From positions 1,792,980 to 1,808,456 of the forward strand of contig JAHNZQ020000004.1 in the NCBI GenBank assembly GCA_019155205.2: a stretch of 15,477 nucleotides of DNA, in the 5' to 3' direction. This DNA is from Gracilaria vermiculophylla (lineage: Eukaryota; Rhodophyta; Florideophyceae; Gracilariales; Gracilariaceae). The translations under genes and the position numbers were made by a program. The notes beneath the pieces are model-generated. The model saw nothing but the letters and a program-made list of their open reading frames with translations. It searched no databases and was not told where the DNA came from. Positions 1 to 7,950 of this stretch are shown in pieces. Within the stretch, counting starts at the first letter, position 1. Each line of letters opens with the position of its first letter.

Positions 1-647
1 GTGGCAGTATCCTTTCCTTCTCTGCCCGGGGTCACCTTAGGTGTAGATAGAGGGAACCTCTCCTGTACGGATGAATAACTTTGAAACGCCGCTGCGGGGA
101 GCAGCTGCGCGGTTTGGGAGCGAACCTTCGCACGGATAACATCTGAGATCACCTCAAGGAAGGGGTCGGAATCCAGCAAAGCATCCACAGCACGGTGAGC
201 GCTCTCCGATGCGATGTCCTCCACAAGGGCGTGGCGGCGCGCTCCGAAGTGGGCTTCAACACCTGCAGGAATTCTTTCGACCAGCTCCTGTGAGAGCCAA
301 TCCGTAAGGCGCGGGGCCAGGGCCTCCAAGAGGGTGTTAGCCTCCGGGTGTTCCCGTCTCTGCAGCTCCTGAGGTGGCGGCTGCGATGCCGTGTGCGGTT
401 TTTCAACCTCCACGGCGGCGTTCTCCAGAGGTGCTGCGGGGGATTCCGCTTGCCTCCGATCATGCATTCTCCTAAGGCGATTCCTGAAACGCTTCACAGA
501 GGAGCCAGGATTCCAAAGGAGACTTTCAGGGTCCTCTAGTGTGGCGGCCATCTCCTGGGGAGCGCTGCGCGTGCTGTGCCCACCAACAGAGCTGGTTGCG
601 TGAGGATCCTGTAGAGGGGTTTCCATGGGATGTTCTGAGGGGTCCAT
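1..647 (-). CDS. N-terminal part of a Gag-like or unknown protein, open at left edge
   Basis: This frame has no stop from the left edge up to an in-frame TAA at 687-689. The first ATG after that stop is at 645-647, giving about 215 visible residues starting MDPSEHPMETPL. The first 110 residues are Pro/Ser/Glu/Arg-rich and look disordered, with a basic patch (VKRFRNRLRRMHDRRQ). From about residue 120 it looks helical and amphipathic (TLLEALAPRLTDWLSQEL, then a segment around HALVEDIASESAHRAVDALL), followed by a Ser/Thr/Pro-rich stretch at the edge. I recognise no catalytic motif. A disordered basic leader followed by helices, in a GC-rich block next to Gypsy debris, would suit the Gag of an LTR element or ORF1 of a LINE. 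That identity is inference, and a host gene is possible. The protein-like composition and length make coding likely, but other frames here are also fairly open. Confidence 0.45.
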   Translation of the reverse strand, partial: MDPSEHPMETPLQDPHATSSVGGHSTRSAPQEMAATLEDPESLLWNPGSSVKRFRNRLRRMHDRRQAESPAAPLENAAVEVEKPHTASQPPPQELQRREHPEANTLLEALAPRLTDWLSQELVERIPAGVEAHFGARRHALVEDIASESAHRAVDALLDSDPFLEVISDVIRAKVRSQTAQLLPAAAFQSYSSVQERFPLSTPKVTPGREGKDTA

Positions 648-1376
648 AGAGGAGTAGGTCGGGGGTGATTTGCTTCCACTTCCGGATTACCTTAGGGAAG
701 AATTCCACTGTTGGGGGTTGGTCGTTGCAAACTAGAGACGCTGTTCTGCTGCGACTTGTGCGAAACCTTTAGGAACTGTGACCTTCTAAGTCGGGAGACC
801 AGTTGTGGTACTGTCAGCCCTCCTGTCGAGGTAGTAAAGCACAACGTCGGTTTGGAGATTTTGGTGACTCCAAAGGCGCGTATTCCTAAAGGTGGTCTCC
901 GGTATCCGCTGTCGCGAGCCGGGGGAATTCTGAAAGGGATCCGCAAACACCAAGCGGAGGGGGAGGTTCAATGGGCGCACAATTCTCCTACAGGCGCTGC
1001 TATGATGCGACCTGGGGATCGGCGGCTTAAAAACCTGCGTGAATAGACAAGAGACTCCAACCGGAAAATGTAGAAGAAGACTCAAGGGTGCTTTTCTTTA
1101 CTTCCCCAGAGGTGGAGCTCAACCGGCAGCTTAAATATCAAGCCGGGAGCCCGCCTCCGCAGGTCGCACTACTGTGCTAATTACCCGCATAAAATATCTA
1201 AAACAAATAATAAATTCTACCGTACCTTAAGGATACTGTAACGCACGCGGGCGAGATCATGCACCACGTGGCCCAGCTAATAAATTACGAACCCTCCTTA
1301 GGAATATTATACCTTAAGGCCAAACCACCATATTTCCGTAAAAGCCACTGTACTACACATGGTTCGCGCTGATCGC
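648..1376. other. GC-rich non-coding block, possibly 5' UTR or LTR of the left element
   Basis: There is no convincing gene here. Short open frames on both strands overlap one another and resemble no protein I know. The block sits upstream of the minus-strand frame that starts at 647, so it could be the leader and 5' LTR of that element. I could not place TG/CA ends or a primer-binding site. Base composition falls from GC-rich to AT-rich at about 1180-1230, which may mark an element edge. Confidence 0.3.
1208..1319. repeat. Degenerate direct repeat, about 71 nt spacing
   Basis: TAATAAATT occurs at 1208-1216 and again at 1279-1287. The first copy is followed by a CCTTAAGGATACTG-type sequence and the second by the related CCTTAGGAATATT. 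An exact TACCTTAAGG occurs at 1223-1232 and at 1310-1319. This looks like an old, diverged duplication in AT-rich sequence. Confidence 0.35.
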
Positions 1377-1796
1377 ATGTCGTTCGCCAGACGTGCCAAC
1401 CTGCCCAATAAATGGCAGCCACGGTTCCTCGACTGACTCTTTGTTTTGGAAGTTCTGGGCTCGGTATGCTATCGCCTGGAACTATCGCCTACACTGCACC
1501 GAGTACAAGATGTTTATCACGTGTCAAAACTCTGCAAATTCTGCGGCGACTGCTCTGGCCCACTGGACATCGTTATCGACAATGATGGTGTAGTCGAGCA
1601 AGAGGTGGACTGCAATCTGGAGAAACGTCGTATCAACCGCTGTGTCTACTACCTCACGCGCTTTACTGGAGATCGCGACTCCGACGCAGTCTGGCTCCCA
1701 CGCTCCGCGCTACGCAACTGCCGCGCGAAATTAGCCGAATTCACCATCACTCCTTCCTCATTGATACAGTATCGTCGTGGGGAGGAGCGAGTGTAA
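1377..1796 (+). pseudogene. Ty3/Gypsy integrase C-terminus and chromodomain-like remnant
   Basis: Read in one frame, this region gives NKWQPRFLD, a TGA stop at 1434-1436, then LFVLEVLGSVCYRLELSPTL and RVQDVYHVSKLCK. That matches the GPY/F module at the end of Ty3/Gypsy integrases (pattern K-QPRF-GPF-VLE--G---Y-L-LPP-L-RVH-VFHVS-L), with the stop and neighbouring changes falling on the GPF core. About 40 residues later comes a chromodomain-like tail (YYLTRFTGDRDSDAVWLPRS, then LRNCRAKLAEFT), matching YLV+W-G-----TWEP---L-NC---L-EF. The frame closes with TAA at 1794-1796. The catalytic integrase core, reverse transcriptase, protease and Gag are not upstream, and I see no flanking LTR, so this is an isolated, inactive fragment. 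The family call is confident; the exact 5' limit is not. Confidence 0.8.
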
Positions 1797-2037
1797 GAAA
1801 ATTCTTGTATAAAAGGTTATGAATCTGGCTTTGATACGCAAATTTGCAAATGTTTATTTTCTGATCAATATAAATACTTTTCTGCAAAAACCTTTTTTCT
1901 GGGCTTTCACTGTAACGAGAAGGCAAAGTCTTGAGCGGTTCATGAACAACTGCACAACATAAACACTGACCACTGTCCCACAGACAGAAATGGTCGGGCA
2001 CGGCACAAATGCGCCGTGCTATCAAAAACGCCGTTAA

Positions 2038-2079
2038 TTAGAAACAGCTAGTATATACTTAGAAACAGCTAGAAAATAC
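2038..2079. repeat. Two-copy 21-nt tandem repeat
   Basis: Two adjacent 21-nt units both begin TTAGAAACAGCTAG and end ATAC, differing at three central positions (TAT versus AAA). A third partial unit (TTAAAAAAAGGTAG) follows. This is a local duplication with no evident function. Confidence 0.75.
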
Positions 2080-2315
2080 TTAAAAAAAGGTAGTGATTCT
2101 GACAGTACAAAAGGGCCCCGGCCTAATTCTCCCCAGAGATATGACCGGGCAAACTCTACTCCATCCTTCTGTGTTACATTCACCTAGTATATGTTAGAAA
2201 GATTCGGAGCTGAGTAAGGTAAATTATACGAGATCACACTATCCTCTACAATACTGAAAATTTTGATTGTAGGCCCTCTGTAATGTCTGCGAGCTAGAAA
2301 TCGGAGACATGATCA

Positions 2316-2336
2316 GTACTGGAACATATCCAGTAC
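2316..2336. repeat. Perfect 8-bp hairpin
   Basis: GTACTGGA, then the 5-nt loop ACATA, then TCCAGTAC. It lies 28 nt upstream of the tRNA-like element and could belong to the same transcription unit. It could also be chance. Confidence 0.45.
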
Positions 2337-2363
2337 CTTGCGTTCTGCTAAAGTAGGACACGA

Positions 2364-2451
2364 GTGGCCATAATTTAGTTCAGCTGGTAATCACCGTGAG
2401 TACTGCTTTCATCAAGACCGTGACACCGGGTTCGAGTGCTGGCACGGCCAC
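2364..2451 (+). ncRNA. tRNA-like or SINE-like Pol III sequence (degenerate)
   Basis: The A-box-like TAGTTCAGCTGG at 2376-2387 fits the internal Pol III consensus TRGYNNARNNGG. The B-box-like GGTTCGAGTGC at 2429-2439 differs from GGTTCGANTCC at one position. The boxes start 53 nt apart, a little wider than in a plain tRNA. The ends can pair (GTGGCC at 2364-2369 with GGCCAC at 2446-2451). A T-arm CCGGG/GCTGG pairs at four of five positions around TTCGAGT. A candidate anticodon loop CTTTCAT lacks a good stem, and the D-stem does not close. A T-rich possible terminator (TTTCTTTT) follows at about 2480. It is therefore not a functional tRNA as read; it may be a tRNA pseudogene or the head of a tRNA-derived SINE. 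Confidence 0.3.
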
Positions 2452-2588
2452 TCTCTCCTGTTTAACCTCACAAGTTCGGTTTCTTTTGCGCAAACCCACC
2501 TTGTAGTTTACTCGAAAAGAAAAACATGACATTTTGTTTCTGAAGTGTCCATTGATTCCCTTACCGGCGCCAGATACATATATTTATG

Positions 2589-3356
2589 TCAGTTTTCGAT
2601 AATTATTATCTCTCTGTTATAGATTCTGCCATTCTGATCAGCAACGACAAGATCTGATTTCTTCTTAGCCACGACAAATGTGTCCCCTGAATCCAGTACC
2701 AATTGGTTTATGTACACATACGCAAATGCCGTAATTGTCTCGCGATATCCCGCAGATCTCCCTTCAAATGCAGTTGAAAAAACTGCAGTTAAAATAGTGG
2801 TTGATTGCAAGGCCAAAATGATGCCTGCTTGATGACGAAAGTCGTGAAATTCAGGACTTTCGATGGCTTCAATAGATAAAGGATCGTCAGAGTAACCAAA
2901 ATTAGAAGCAGCTTGAAAAAAACAAAAATATCCGTTTCCTGCCCTTATTTTAAGTCTTGACTTCTCTTGCCAGTAGAATTCTTGGAGAGATTTCGAATAA
3001 TTAAAAAGCAGCTGTTCGGTTTCGAATTCGATATTGTTTGCCAGCTTTCCTTCGAAAGATACGGATCCATTCATAGTAGCTCGAATGACAACGTTTTTGT
3101 CACTTGGCAGAGTAATTCCTGTCACTATACCCGTTGTTTGAAAGTATCCTAGCTTAGAGTTTTGGATGCCAACCACCTGGTCTGCAAGTATAACTGTTGG
3201 TCGGCTCGTGACGTACTTTAATTCCGTTGTTAATGATCTGTTTTGAGGGTTTTCAAAAACTGCATCCTCATGAAAGGCGAGCGCTGGGGAAGGCAAAAGT
3301 AGAGCGTACGTGCAAAACAATTTCAGAAATGCCACATATTCAGCGTTAATTACCAT
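2589..3356 (-). CDS. Secreted FFFFQ-family protein, paralogue 1
   Basis: The product is 255 residues; I do not recognise its family and can give no biochemical function. Residues 1-27 are a signal peptide (hydrophobic AFLKLFCTYALLLPSPALA, cleavage likely after ALA), so it should enter the secretory pathway. The paralogue-shared parts are GIQNSKLGY at 63-71, a strand with sequon N96-G-S, and a charged helix at about 105-140 containing sequon N119-Y-S. Next is the aromatic block GYFCFFQAASNFGYS at 142-156, then ITAFAYVYINQLVLDSG at 208-224 and DLVVADQNGRI at 235-245. The second Phe of the block is Cys here (TTT to TGT), the only cysteine in the mature chain. There is no second membrane segment or GPI-type tail. 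The start is the first ATG (context CCAAAATGG) directly before the signal peptide. It is transcribed divergently from the paralogue at 4454. It is the shortest member, with a brief C-terminus after the family domain. Confidence 0.85.
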   Translation of the reverse strand: MVINAEYVAFLKLFCTYALLLPSPALAFHEDAVFENPQNRSLTTELKYVTSRPTVILADQVVGIQNSKLGYFQTTGIVTGITLPSDKNVVIRATMNGSVSFEGKLANNIEFETEQLLFNYSKSLQEFYWQEKSRLKIRAGNGYFCFFQAASNFGYSDDPLSIEAIESPEFHDFRHQAGIILALQSTTILTAVFSTAFEGRSAGYRETITAFAYVYINQLVLDSGDTFVVAKKKSDLVVADQNGRIYNREIIIIEN

Positions 3357-4453
3357 TTTGGGAAAGAATATCGAGTATGTAGAGAATCAATGGGTTGGCA
3401 AGCTTCTAACACCAAGGGGAATGCAGCAAACCGAGAGAGAATTTTTGATAGTCAAAATTGAAGACCGTAGTGATCAGAGGGATCATGAAGAATATGTACA
3501 AAAAGGCACAAATGACAAAAGCTGTTTTCCAATCATTAGTTTGCGAAAAGGGTCAGATTAAGAGGCAGAAGTTTTGCTTTACACCGTATGTTTGGGAACC
3601 TTTTTAACTTGCTGCCGTATGATCATAATTCCATCAAGTCAAAAATGGAAACAAATTCAAGTAAGGGTGGTTTTGAATGAATGACAACGGAGACCGAATA
3701 TGAGCGTGCAACCCATAAACGTCAGCATAAATTTATTCTATGCAAATGGGTCGAGTTTTGGGGCTGTTTTCTTCACGGTTGACCTCGATGCAAATGCATG
3801 AATAGCATCACACACGGATGAAATCCAACAATATTAGGCATATTAGGGTTAACTGAGATCCGATAAACGCGGAAAAAATTGTGGTGAAGGTGTATTACTT
3901 TAGCTCACCAGCAAAAATGACACTGGTAAAGTACTAACGCAGACACACAACGTGTCTTTCAGTATCTTGGTATCCAAAGCAACGCGTTACATCCCGGGAC
4001 AAACAATCCTAGTATAGATGACTGGCCCATTTTACAACCTGGTCAGACGGAATAATAGGGAAAACTGCCACAAAATATGACATCATGCCCTTAGGATATT
4101 TTTTATGACAAATTACTGGTGTTCTGTGGCCTTGTTGACTTGCATAAAAGGAAGCAACGCAACATGCGCAGACATTCGTTCCTCCATGCAACTTTGCCAT
4201 CCAACTCTTCAGTCTCATGTCATACTAGTTTCATACAGTTGGCAACATTGTCTGACGGAGCCGAAAACTCGAAAGGAATTTGTCTTCAGTATCTGTATGA
4301 CAAAATCACACAGATACAACACGGAAACAAATGCAAATCTCGGACCTTACTTGTAACTCAACTCTCAGCATTTGTTCTCTCTATCTCAACTTCATCTTCG
4401 GAAACGCTTCTTTAAGACCATGCGACAGTTTTTTTTTTTTAACACGATCGAAA
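3357..4453. promoter_or_regulatory. Divergent upstream region shared by paralogues 1 and 2
   Basis: This 1.1 kb stretch without a gene lies between two divergently transcribed paralogues, so it should contain both promoters. It holds three exact ATGCAAAT octamers on the plus strand (3740-3747, 3788-3795, 4331-4338). I see no strong TATA box for either gene. A run of twelve T (4429-4440) ends 13 nt before the plus-strand start codon. The small open frames here (about 3310-3561 and 4009-4415) look like chance frames; those at 4009-4415 overlap one another on both strands. Regulation by the octamers is inference. Confidence 0.4.
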
Positions 4454-5332
4454 ATGAATAGAATTCTTATTAGAGTGCTGTTTATCGTGGCAGTGCTTCT
4501 TATTGTGTGTGGAGCTGTCCCAGTGTCTTCGCACTCAAAAAAAAGGTTTTTGCAATTTCTTCAAGATGCAAGAGAACTCGAATCCACGCCGGAAGAGATA
4601 TTGCCTGAGAAATCCAAAGAAATAACCGATTCTCCTATATTTCACAGACAGAAAGAATTTTCTGCTGCTGCCCGATTCCCAACCTCACGCCAGGCGGCAA
4701 ATATTTCAAGATCAAAACTGGCTTACTTACCTGCATCGGATGTTCCAGTATCCATCACTATTCCGAAGAGTCGCAGTATAAATATGACTGTGAATTTGTC
4801 AGGGTCCTTACATGCGCGGGGAGTGTTCGCAAATGATATTGAAAAGAAAGTTGAAAATCTTGCAGGTAATGTTTCAAGGCAGTTTAAAGCTTCCTTTGAC
4901 AAGGAGAGAGAGGCACTTCAAAAAAGAGCTGGAAATAAGTACTTTTTTTTCTTTCAGGCCGCTGCTAATTTTGGATACTCCGATGTTGACAGAACAAGAA
5001 GGATGATACGTTCTTCAGAGTTTGAATATTTCACCAATCAAAGCGCAATAGTGATTTCAACTCAAAGAGAACGGGCTATGAAGAGCAATTATTCGGTTCC
5101 AGTTAAAATCGAATCGGTGAGCTACTCAAGACGAGTAACACTACGAGCATTGGCGTACATATCAAAGATTTCAATGAAATCGGGTAGAGAAGTATATGTC
5201 ATCAGAAATCCTTCTGAACTTATCATAGCGGACCAATTCGGGAACATTTATGATGATACAATGAGCGTGGAGTTTAATGATCATAACACAGTCTCTTCCA
5301 ACTTATCTTCGGACAGTATTTCCAACCGTTAA
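4454..5332 (+). CDS. Secreted FFFFQ-family protein, paralogue 2
   Basis: The product is 292 residues of unknown function. I chose the ATG at 4454 because it directly precedes a signal peptide (MNRILIRVLFIVAVLLIVCG, cleavage near residues 21-27). The frame is open to an ATG at 4331, but that 41-residue extension would bury the signal. A Lys/Glu-rich leader unique to this copy (about 28-70) comes first. The family domain then follows: NISRSKLAY at 83-91, a strand with sequon N114-L-S, a helix at about 125-160 with sequon N139-V-S, the aromatic block KYFFFFQAAANFGYS at 162-176, VTLRALAYISKISMKSG at 228-244 and ELIIADQFGNIYDD at 255-268. Several further sequons suggest a heavily glycosylated extracellular protein. 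The mature chain has no cysteine. The DSG turn of the other copies is KSG here. It converges with the gene ending at 5618. Confidence 0.87.
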   Translation: MNRILIRVLFIVAVLLIVCGAVPVSSHSKKRFLQFLQDARELESTPEEILPEKSKEITDSPIFHRQKEFSAAARFPTSRQAANISRSKLAYLPASDVPVSITIPKSRSINMTVNLSGSLHARGVFANDIEKKVENLAGNVSRQFKASFDKEREALQKRAGNKYFFFFQAAANFGYSDVDRTRRMIRSSEFEYFTNQSAIVISTQRERAMKSNYSVPVKIESVSYSRRVTLRALAYISKISMKSGREVYVIRNPSELIIADQFGNIYDDTMSVEFNDHNTVSSNLSSDSISNR

Positions 5333-5363
5333 TATACCCAAAAACTTATTTGCTGTCATCGCA

Positions 5364-5369
5364 AATAAA
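5364..5369 (+). promoter_or_regulatory. Poly(A) signal of paralogue 2
   Basis: AATAAA starts 32 nt after the TAA stop of the plus-strand gene. Spacing and orientation suit a poly(A) signal. A matching signal on the other strand serves the convergent neighbour, so the two transcripts would end within a 285-bp interval. Confidence 0.55.
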
Positions 5370-5578
5370 CTCTTATGTATTGCCGTGATGTAGCTCTTTC
5401 TGCATAACAACTCAAGGATGTCATTAGATACAGAGAAACCGGCTTTGTGCATACATGAAGTATATCATATCTAAAACACATCCGAAGCATACTATTCTAA
5501 TTGCGATTTGAAATATCTGCAACTATATTCAACTACAAAGGAACTCTAATAATGGATTGACCTATTAAAAAGAAAACC

Positions 5579-5584
5579 TTTATT
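5579..5584 (-). promoter_or_regulatory. Poly(A) signal of the six-cysteine secreted protein gene
   Basis: On the minus strand, AATAAA lies 34 nt past the stop codon of the gene ending at 5618, mirroring the spacing in the convergent gene on the plus strand. Confidence 0.55.
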
Positions 5585-5617
5585 ATGGGAGTAATAATTA
5601 GATTTCATGATATCCAG

Positions 5618-7114
5618 CTACTGCACTGAACAAGTTTTGGGCAAGGCACAAACAGTGGTTAGTTCAGTCTGAAACAGGTTTGAGTCGAGGATCTTGTGTT
5701 TAACAAGCTCCCCGTTTTGGTGAACATAGTATTGAAGATCTTTTCCCTTTACAGAAGCACTTCCTTGAAGACCGTGGCACTGGTCACAACTCCCTACCAC
5801 AGAACTGAAAAGCGATAGCGAAGAGAAAGGAGGGTCTCTGTACACCAGTGACGCTTCCAGTCCTAATGTAGCCGAAAACTTTCCCGTCATAGAAGTACCA
5901 CTCAAACTGGCTTCTACGAGGATTGCAGGCCGAGCCCCAAAAAACCCACTAAAGGCGATGGTTTGTTCAGTTGTATTATCAAAATGGATATCAAAAGTTC
6001 CATAACTCGCATAGTCTGGAGGAAGCAAAGACTCAGCATCCAACTGTCGTGAAGAGAAACTTGCCGTAACAGCTTGAACGTTTTCTGTTGTTGCACGTAC
6101 ATAGGCATCTATTCCTGAATCGATTTGCAGTTCTTGAACGAAGTCTACAATAGAAAATGCCCTCACTGTTAACCGTCCAAAAAACAGCAAACGTTCCGAA
6201 TAGTAAGCGTCAGGAATGTGTCTTCGGTACACTTCTCGTTCATTAGATGCGTGATACTTGCTCTTAGCCACTAGTCTAGATGCCACATCAGCTTTTAACG
6301 TCTGAGTCCATCCAACTTCCAACTGAAATAATCGAGTTATTCTGAAGTTGTCAAAAGCCCCTTCTAAAAAACCGGACGCAGTAATATTCGAGCCCGGAAG
6401 AATAACAGTTTCTGAAAACATATCAGGCTGCTCAAAATTGGGGTGAATAATTTCGCCAGGAGAAATAATATCTTCCGCATTTAACATACGAGTAATTACC
6501 GGATAAAGTGGATTGTCATCAAATGTGAACCTCTTCTTTGTGTGATTTTTCAACAGGTTGTTGACAAAGGAGACTTTCACGGTCGGAACGACCTCAGAGC
6601 CATGAATGGCAGTCATGTGTAGACGCACTGAACGGAAGGAAGGCCTAGTGGCCTTATTAATCTTATAGAACAAAATCGGATCATCGCGGTCGATTCCACT
6701 AAACGAGGGAACCTCATGACAAAACGTTTTCCAGTGCTCTACATCGATCAAGAAAGCCACACCTGGTAGAAAGTCTGATGGGTCAAGGTTCTCGCCCGTG
6801 ATTTCAATACCCACCTCTCCGGTTTTATTCCTTTGGAAACAAGTCTTCACCTTCATGTCATGATCTTCTAATTCGTCCCAGAACAACATATCCTTCTTGA
6901 TTTGCGCTTCAAAATGTACAGCCCTTTGACGTACCACAGCAGATAGAGTCGATATGTCGGACCTAAAGTTCGTGGACGAATGCATAAATCCTCTTAATGT
7001 TCGAAGTCCATCATCATGAAGTTTTTGGCCTTTGTGAAGATGTCTAAGAGCATTCGTGTGCACCAAAAGAAATAAAAAGAAGAGAAGGGATCTCCGAGTA
7101 ACGCTTGTAAACAT
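5618..7114 (-). CDS. Secreted six-cysteine protein of 498 residues, unknown function
   Basis: It opens with a signal peptide (MFTSVTRRSLLFFLFLLVHT, cleavage near residue 22), so the product should be secreted or sit on the cell surface. Six cysteines are all in the mature chain: C92 and C132 in the N-terminal half, and C443, C446 (a CDQC pair), C489 and C495 near the C-terminus, consistent with disulphides. The middle and C-terminal half is rich in alternating beta-type sequence. The N-terminal C...W...C spacing followed by ILFYKI, together with a strand-rich C-terminal half, loosely recalls fungal secreted proteins of the DUF7029/DUF7223 kind; this is a visual resemblance only. Residues 312-340 (FGRLTVRAF, then FVQELQIDSGIDAYV) resemble the last strand and DSG turn of the nearby paralogues. 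It ends normally, with no GPI-type tail. The start is the first ATG, next to the signal peptide. Confidence 0.85.
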   Translation of the reverse strand: MFTSVTRRSLLFFLFLLVHTNALRHLHKGQKLHDDGLRTLRGFMHSSTNFRSDISTLSAVVRQRAVHFEAQIKKDMLFWDELEDHDMKVKTCFQRNKTGEVGIEITGENLDPSDFLPGVAFLIDVEHWKTFCHEVPSFSGIDRDDPILFYKINKATRPSFRSVRLHMTAIHGSEVVPTVKVSFVNNLLKNHTKKRFTFDDNPLYPVITRMLNAEDIISPGEIIHPNFEQPDMFSETVILPGSNITASGFLEGAFDNFRITRLFQLEVGWTQTLKADVASRLVAKSKYHASNEREVYRRHIPDAYYSERLLFFGRLTVRAFSIVDFVQELQIDSGIDAYVRATTENVQAVTASFSSRQLDAESLLPPDYASYGTFDIHFDNTTEQTIAFSGFFGARPAILVEASLSGTSMTGKFSATLGLEASLVYRDPPFSSLSLFSSVVGSCDQCHGLQGSASVKGKDLQYYVHQNGELVKHKILDSNLFQTELTTVCALPKTCSVQ

Positions 7115-7207
7115 TATTGTCTACGAAAAAAACGGTACGAGAGGTAAATGGAATAGAAAGAATTTCTAGACCATGCGAAGGTTTTGCAACTGATGCAATG
7201 CCAGTGT

Positions 7208-7213
7208 ATAAAG
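7208..7213 (-). promoter_or_regulatory. Possible TATA box upstream of the six-cysteine gene
   Basis: TTTATA in the context ACTTTATACACT on the minus strand, about 95 nt before the ATG. The distance is close to that of the clearer TATA box of paralogue 3. It is a weak match. Confidence 0.25.
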
Positions 7214-7660
7214 TCGAACCTAAATACCGATTTCACATTCAATGATGTCTTTAAGCTCTTTCAACCATCAAATTTGGTCGACAACGTTTTGACAGACACA
7301 CAAATTCAGCAGCGTTCCTTGTTTATGCTTTACACTATCAAAAATCTTAACCAGTACTGTTAAAACCATTCACGGCTAATTTGCTCATAACGTACCTCCG
7401 TGGCTTTTCAATAAGAATATGTTTTGGCTTTGTTGTACAATTCAACTGCCAAATATGTTACAAAGTGCCACGCAATTAAAAATTGGTGGCTGCATTGCTA
7501 GATTTCGCGTTTAGAATCGGACCTTGGCATCCTGATTCAGCCAACCAAAATCCACCACAACTTTCACCTAACGAACTCCTGTTTTTCATGCTGCACGAGT
7601 GTGGTCAAACTTTTTCGGGATATTTCGTACCCAATATGTGGCTCTAAACATGGTCCTTAG

Positions 7661-7921
7661 ATTAGGCGTGAAACTCTGAAAGACATACAGCTTCAGCCAA
7701 ACTTTTGTTGGCTTCTAAATGCGGCAATTATTCAGGAACAAAATATTTTGAATTCACGACCGGAAGGCCATTATTTGAGGATCGATAGACCTCATCAGCA
7801 AATGGTTTCTAACAACGCAACCATTACACTGTCTCAGCTAAAATATAATTGTGCCACCCATCCAAGAATTTTCAGGTACTTTACAAGGAAAACTATGAAC
7901 ATAGCCTGTATCCTACGATAG
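7661..7921 (+). pseudogene. Possible transposase DNA-binding-domain remnant
   Basis: This frame has 86 sense codons with no nearby ATG, bounded by an in-frame TAG just upstream and a TAG at 7919-7921. The stretch YLRIDRPHQQMVSNNATITL, continuing SQLKYN and then HPRIFRYFTRKTMNIA, recalls the second helix-turn-helix of Tc1-like transposases (a basic start, --R-I-RLV--NP-IT-SELK----, then VS--TVRR-L). No catalytic domain or inverted repeats accompany it. The resemblance is by eye and weak, so chance is a real alternative. Confidence 0.2.
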
Positions 7922-7950
7922 CAACATAGCCCTTAGCCTACGACATAGCC
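7897..7950. repeat. Degenerate tandem repeat around ACATAGCC
   Basis: ACATAGCC occurs three times, starting at 7899, 7924 and 7943. CCTACGA lies between successive copies (7912-7918 and 7937-7943). Units are about 25 and 19 nt. It is short and imperfect, with no evident function. Confidence 0.5.

Larger units (their letters stand above)
1797..2588. other. Intergenic stretch without a gene
   Basis: AT-rich DNA between the Gypsy remnant and the first secreted-protein gene. It contains the 21-nt tandem repeat, the hairpin and the tRNA-like element listed separately. The minus-strand open frame covering about 1747-2025 overlaps the remnant's tail and has no recognisable features, so I do not call it a gene. 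Confidence 0.6.

Noticed and set aside
149..1085. Overlapping 60-111 codon frames on both strands in the left GC-rich block
   Set aside because: They overlap the longer minus-strand frame or one another and show no protein-like features; high GC lowers stop frequency.
4866..4959. A possible intron in paralogue 2: GCAG|GTAATG donor and a pyrimidine tract ending TTTCAG inside the aromatic block
   Set aside because: The intervening sequence is in frame and encodes the helix and Phe block conserved in the other two paralogues, so it is coding.
4415..7180. Shared AGACCATGCGA upstream of the genes at 4454 and 7114
   Set aside because: It is in opposite orientation relative to the two genes, and an 11-mer match is expected many times by chance.
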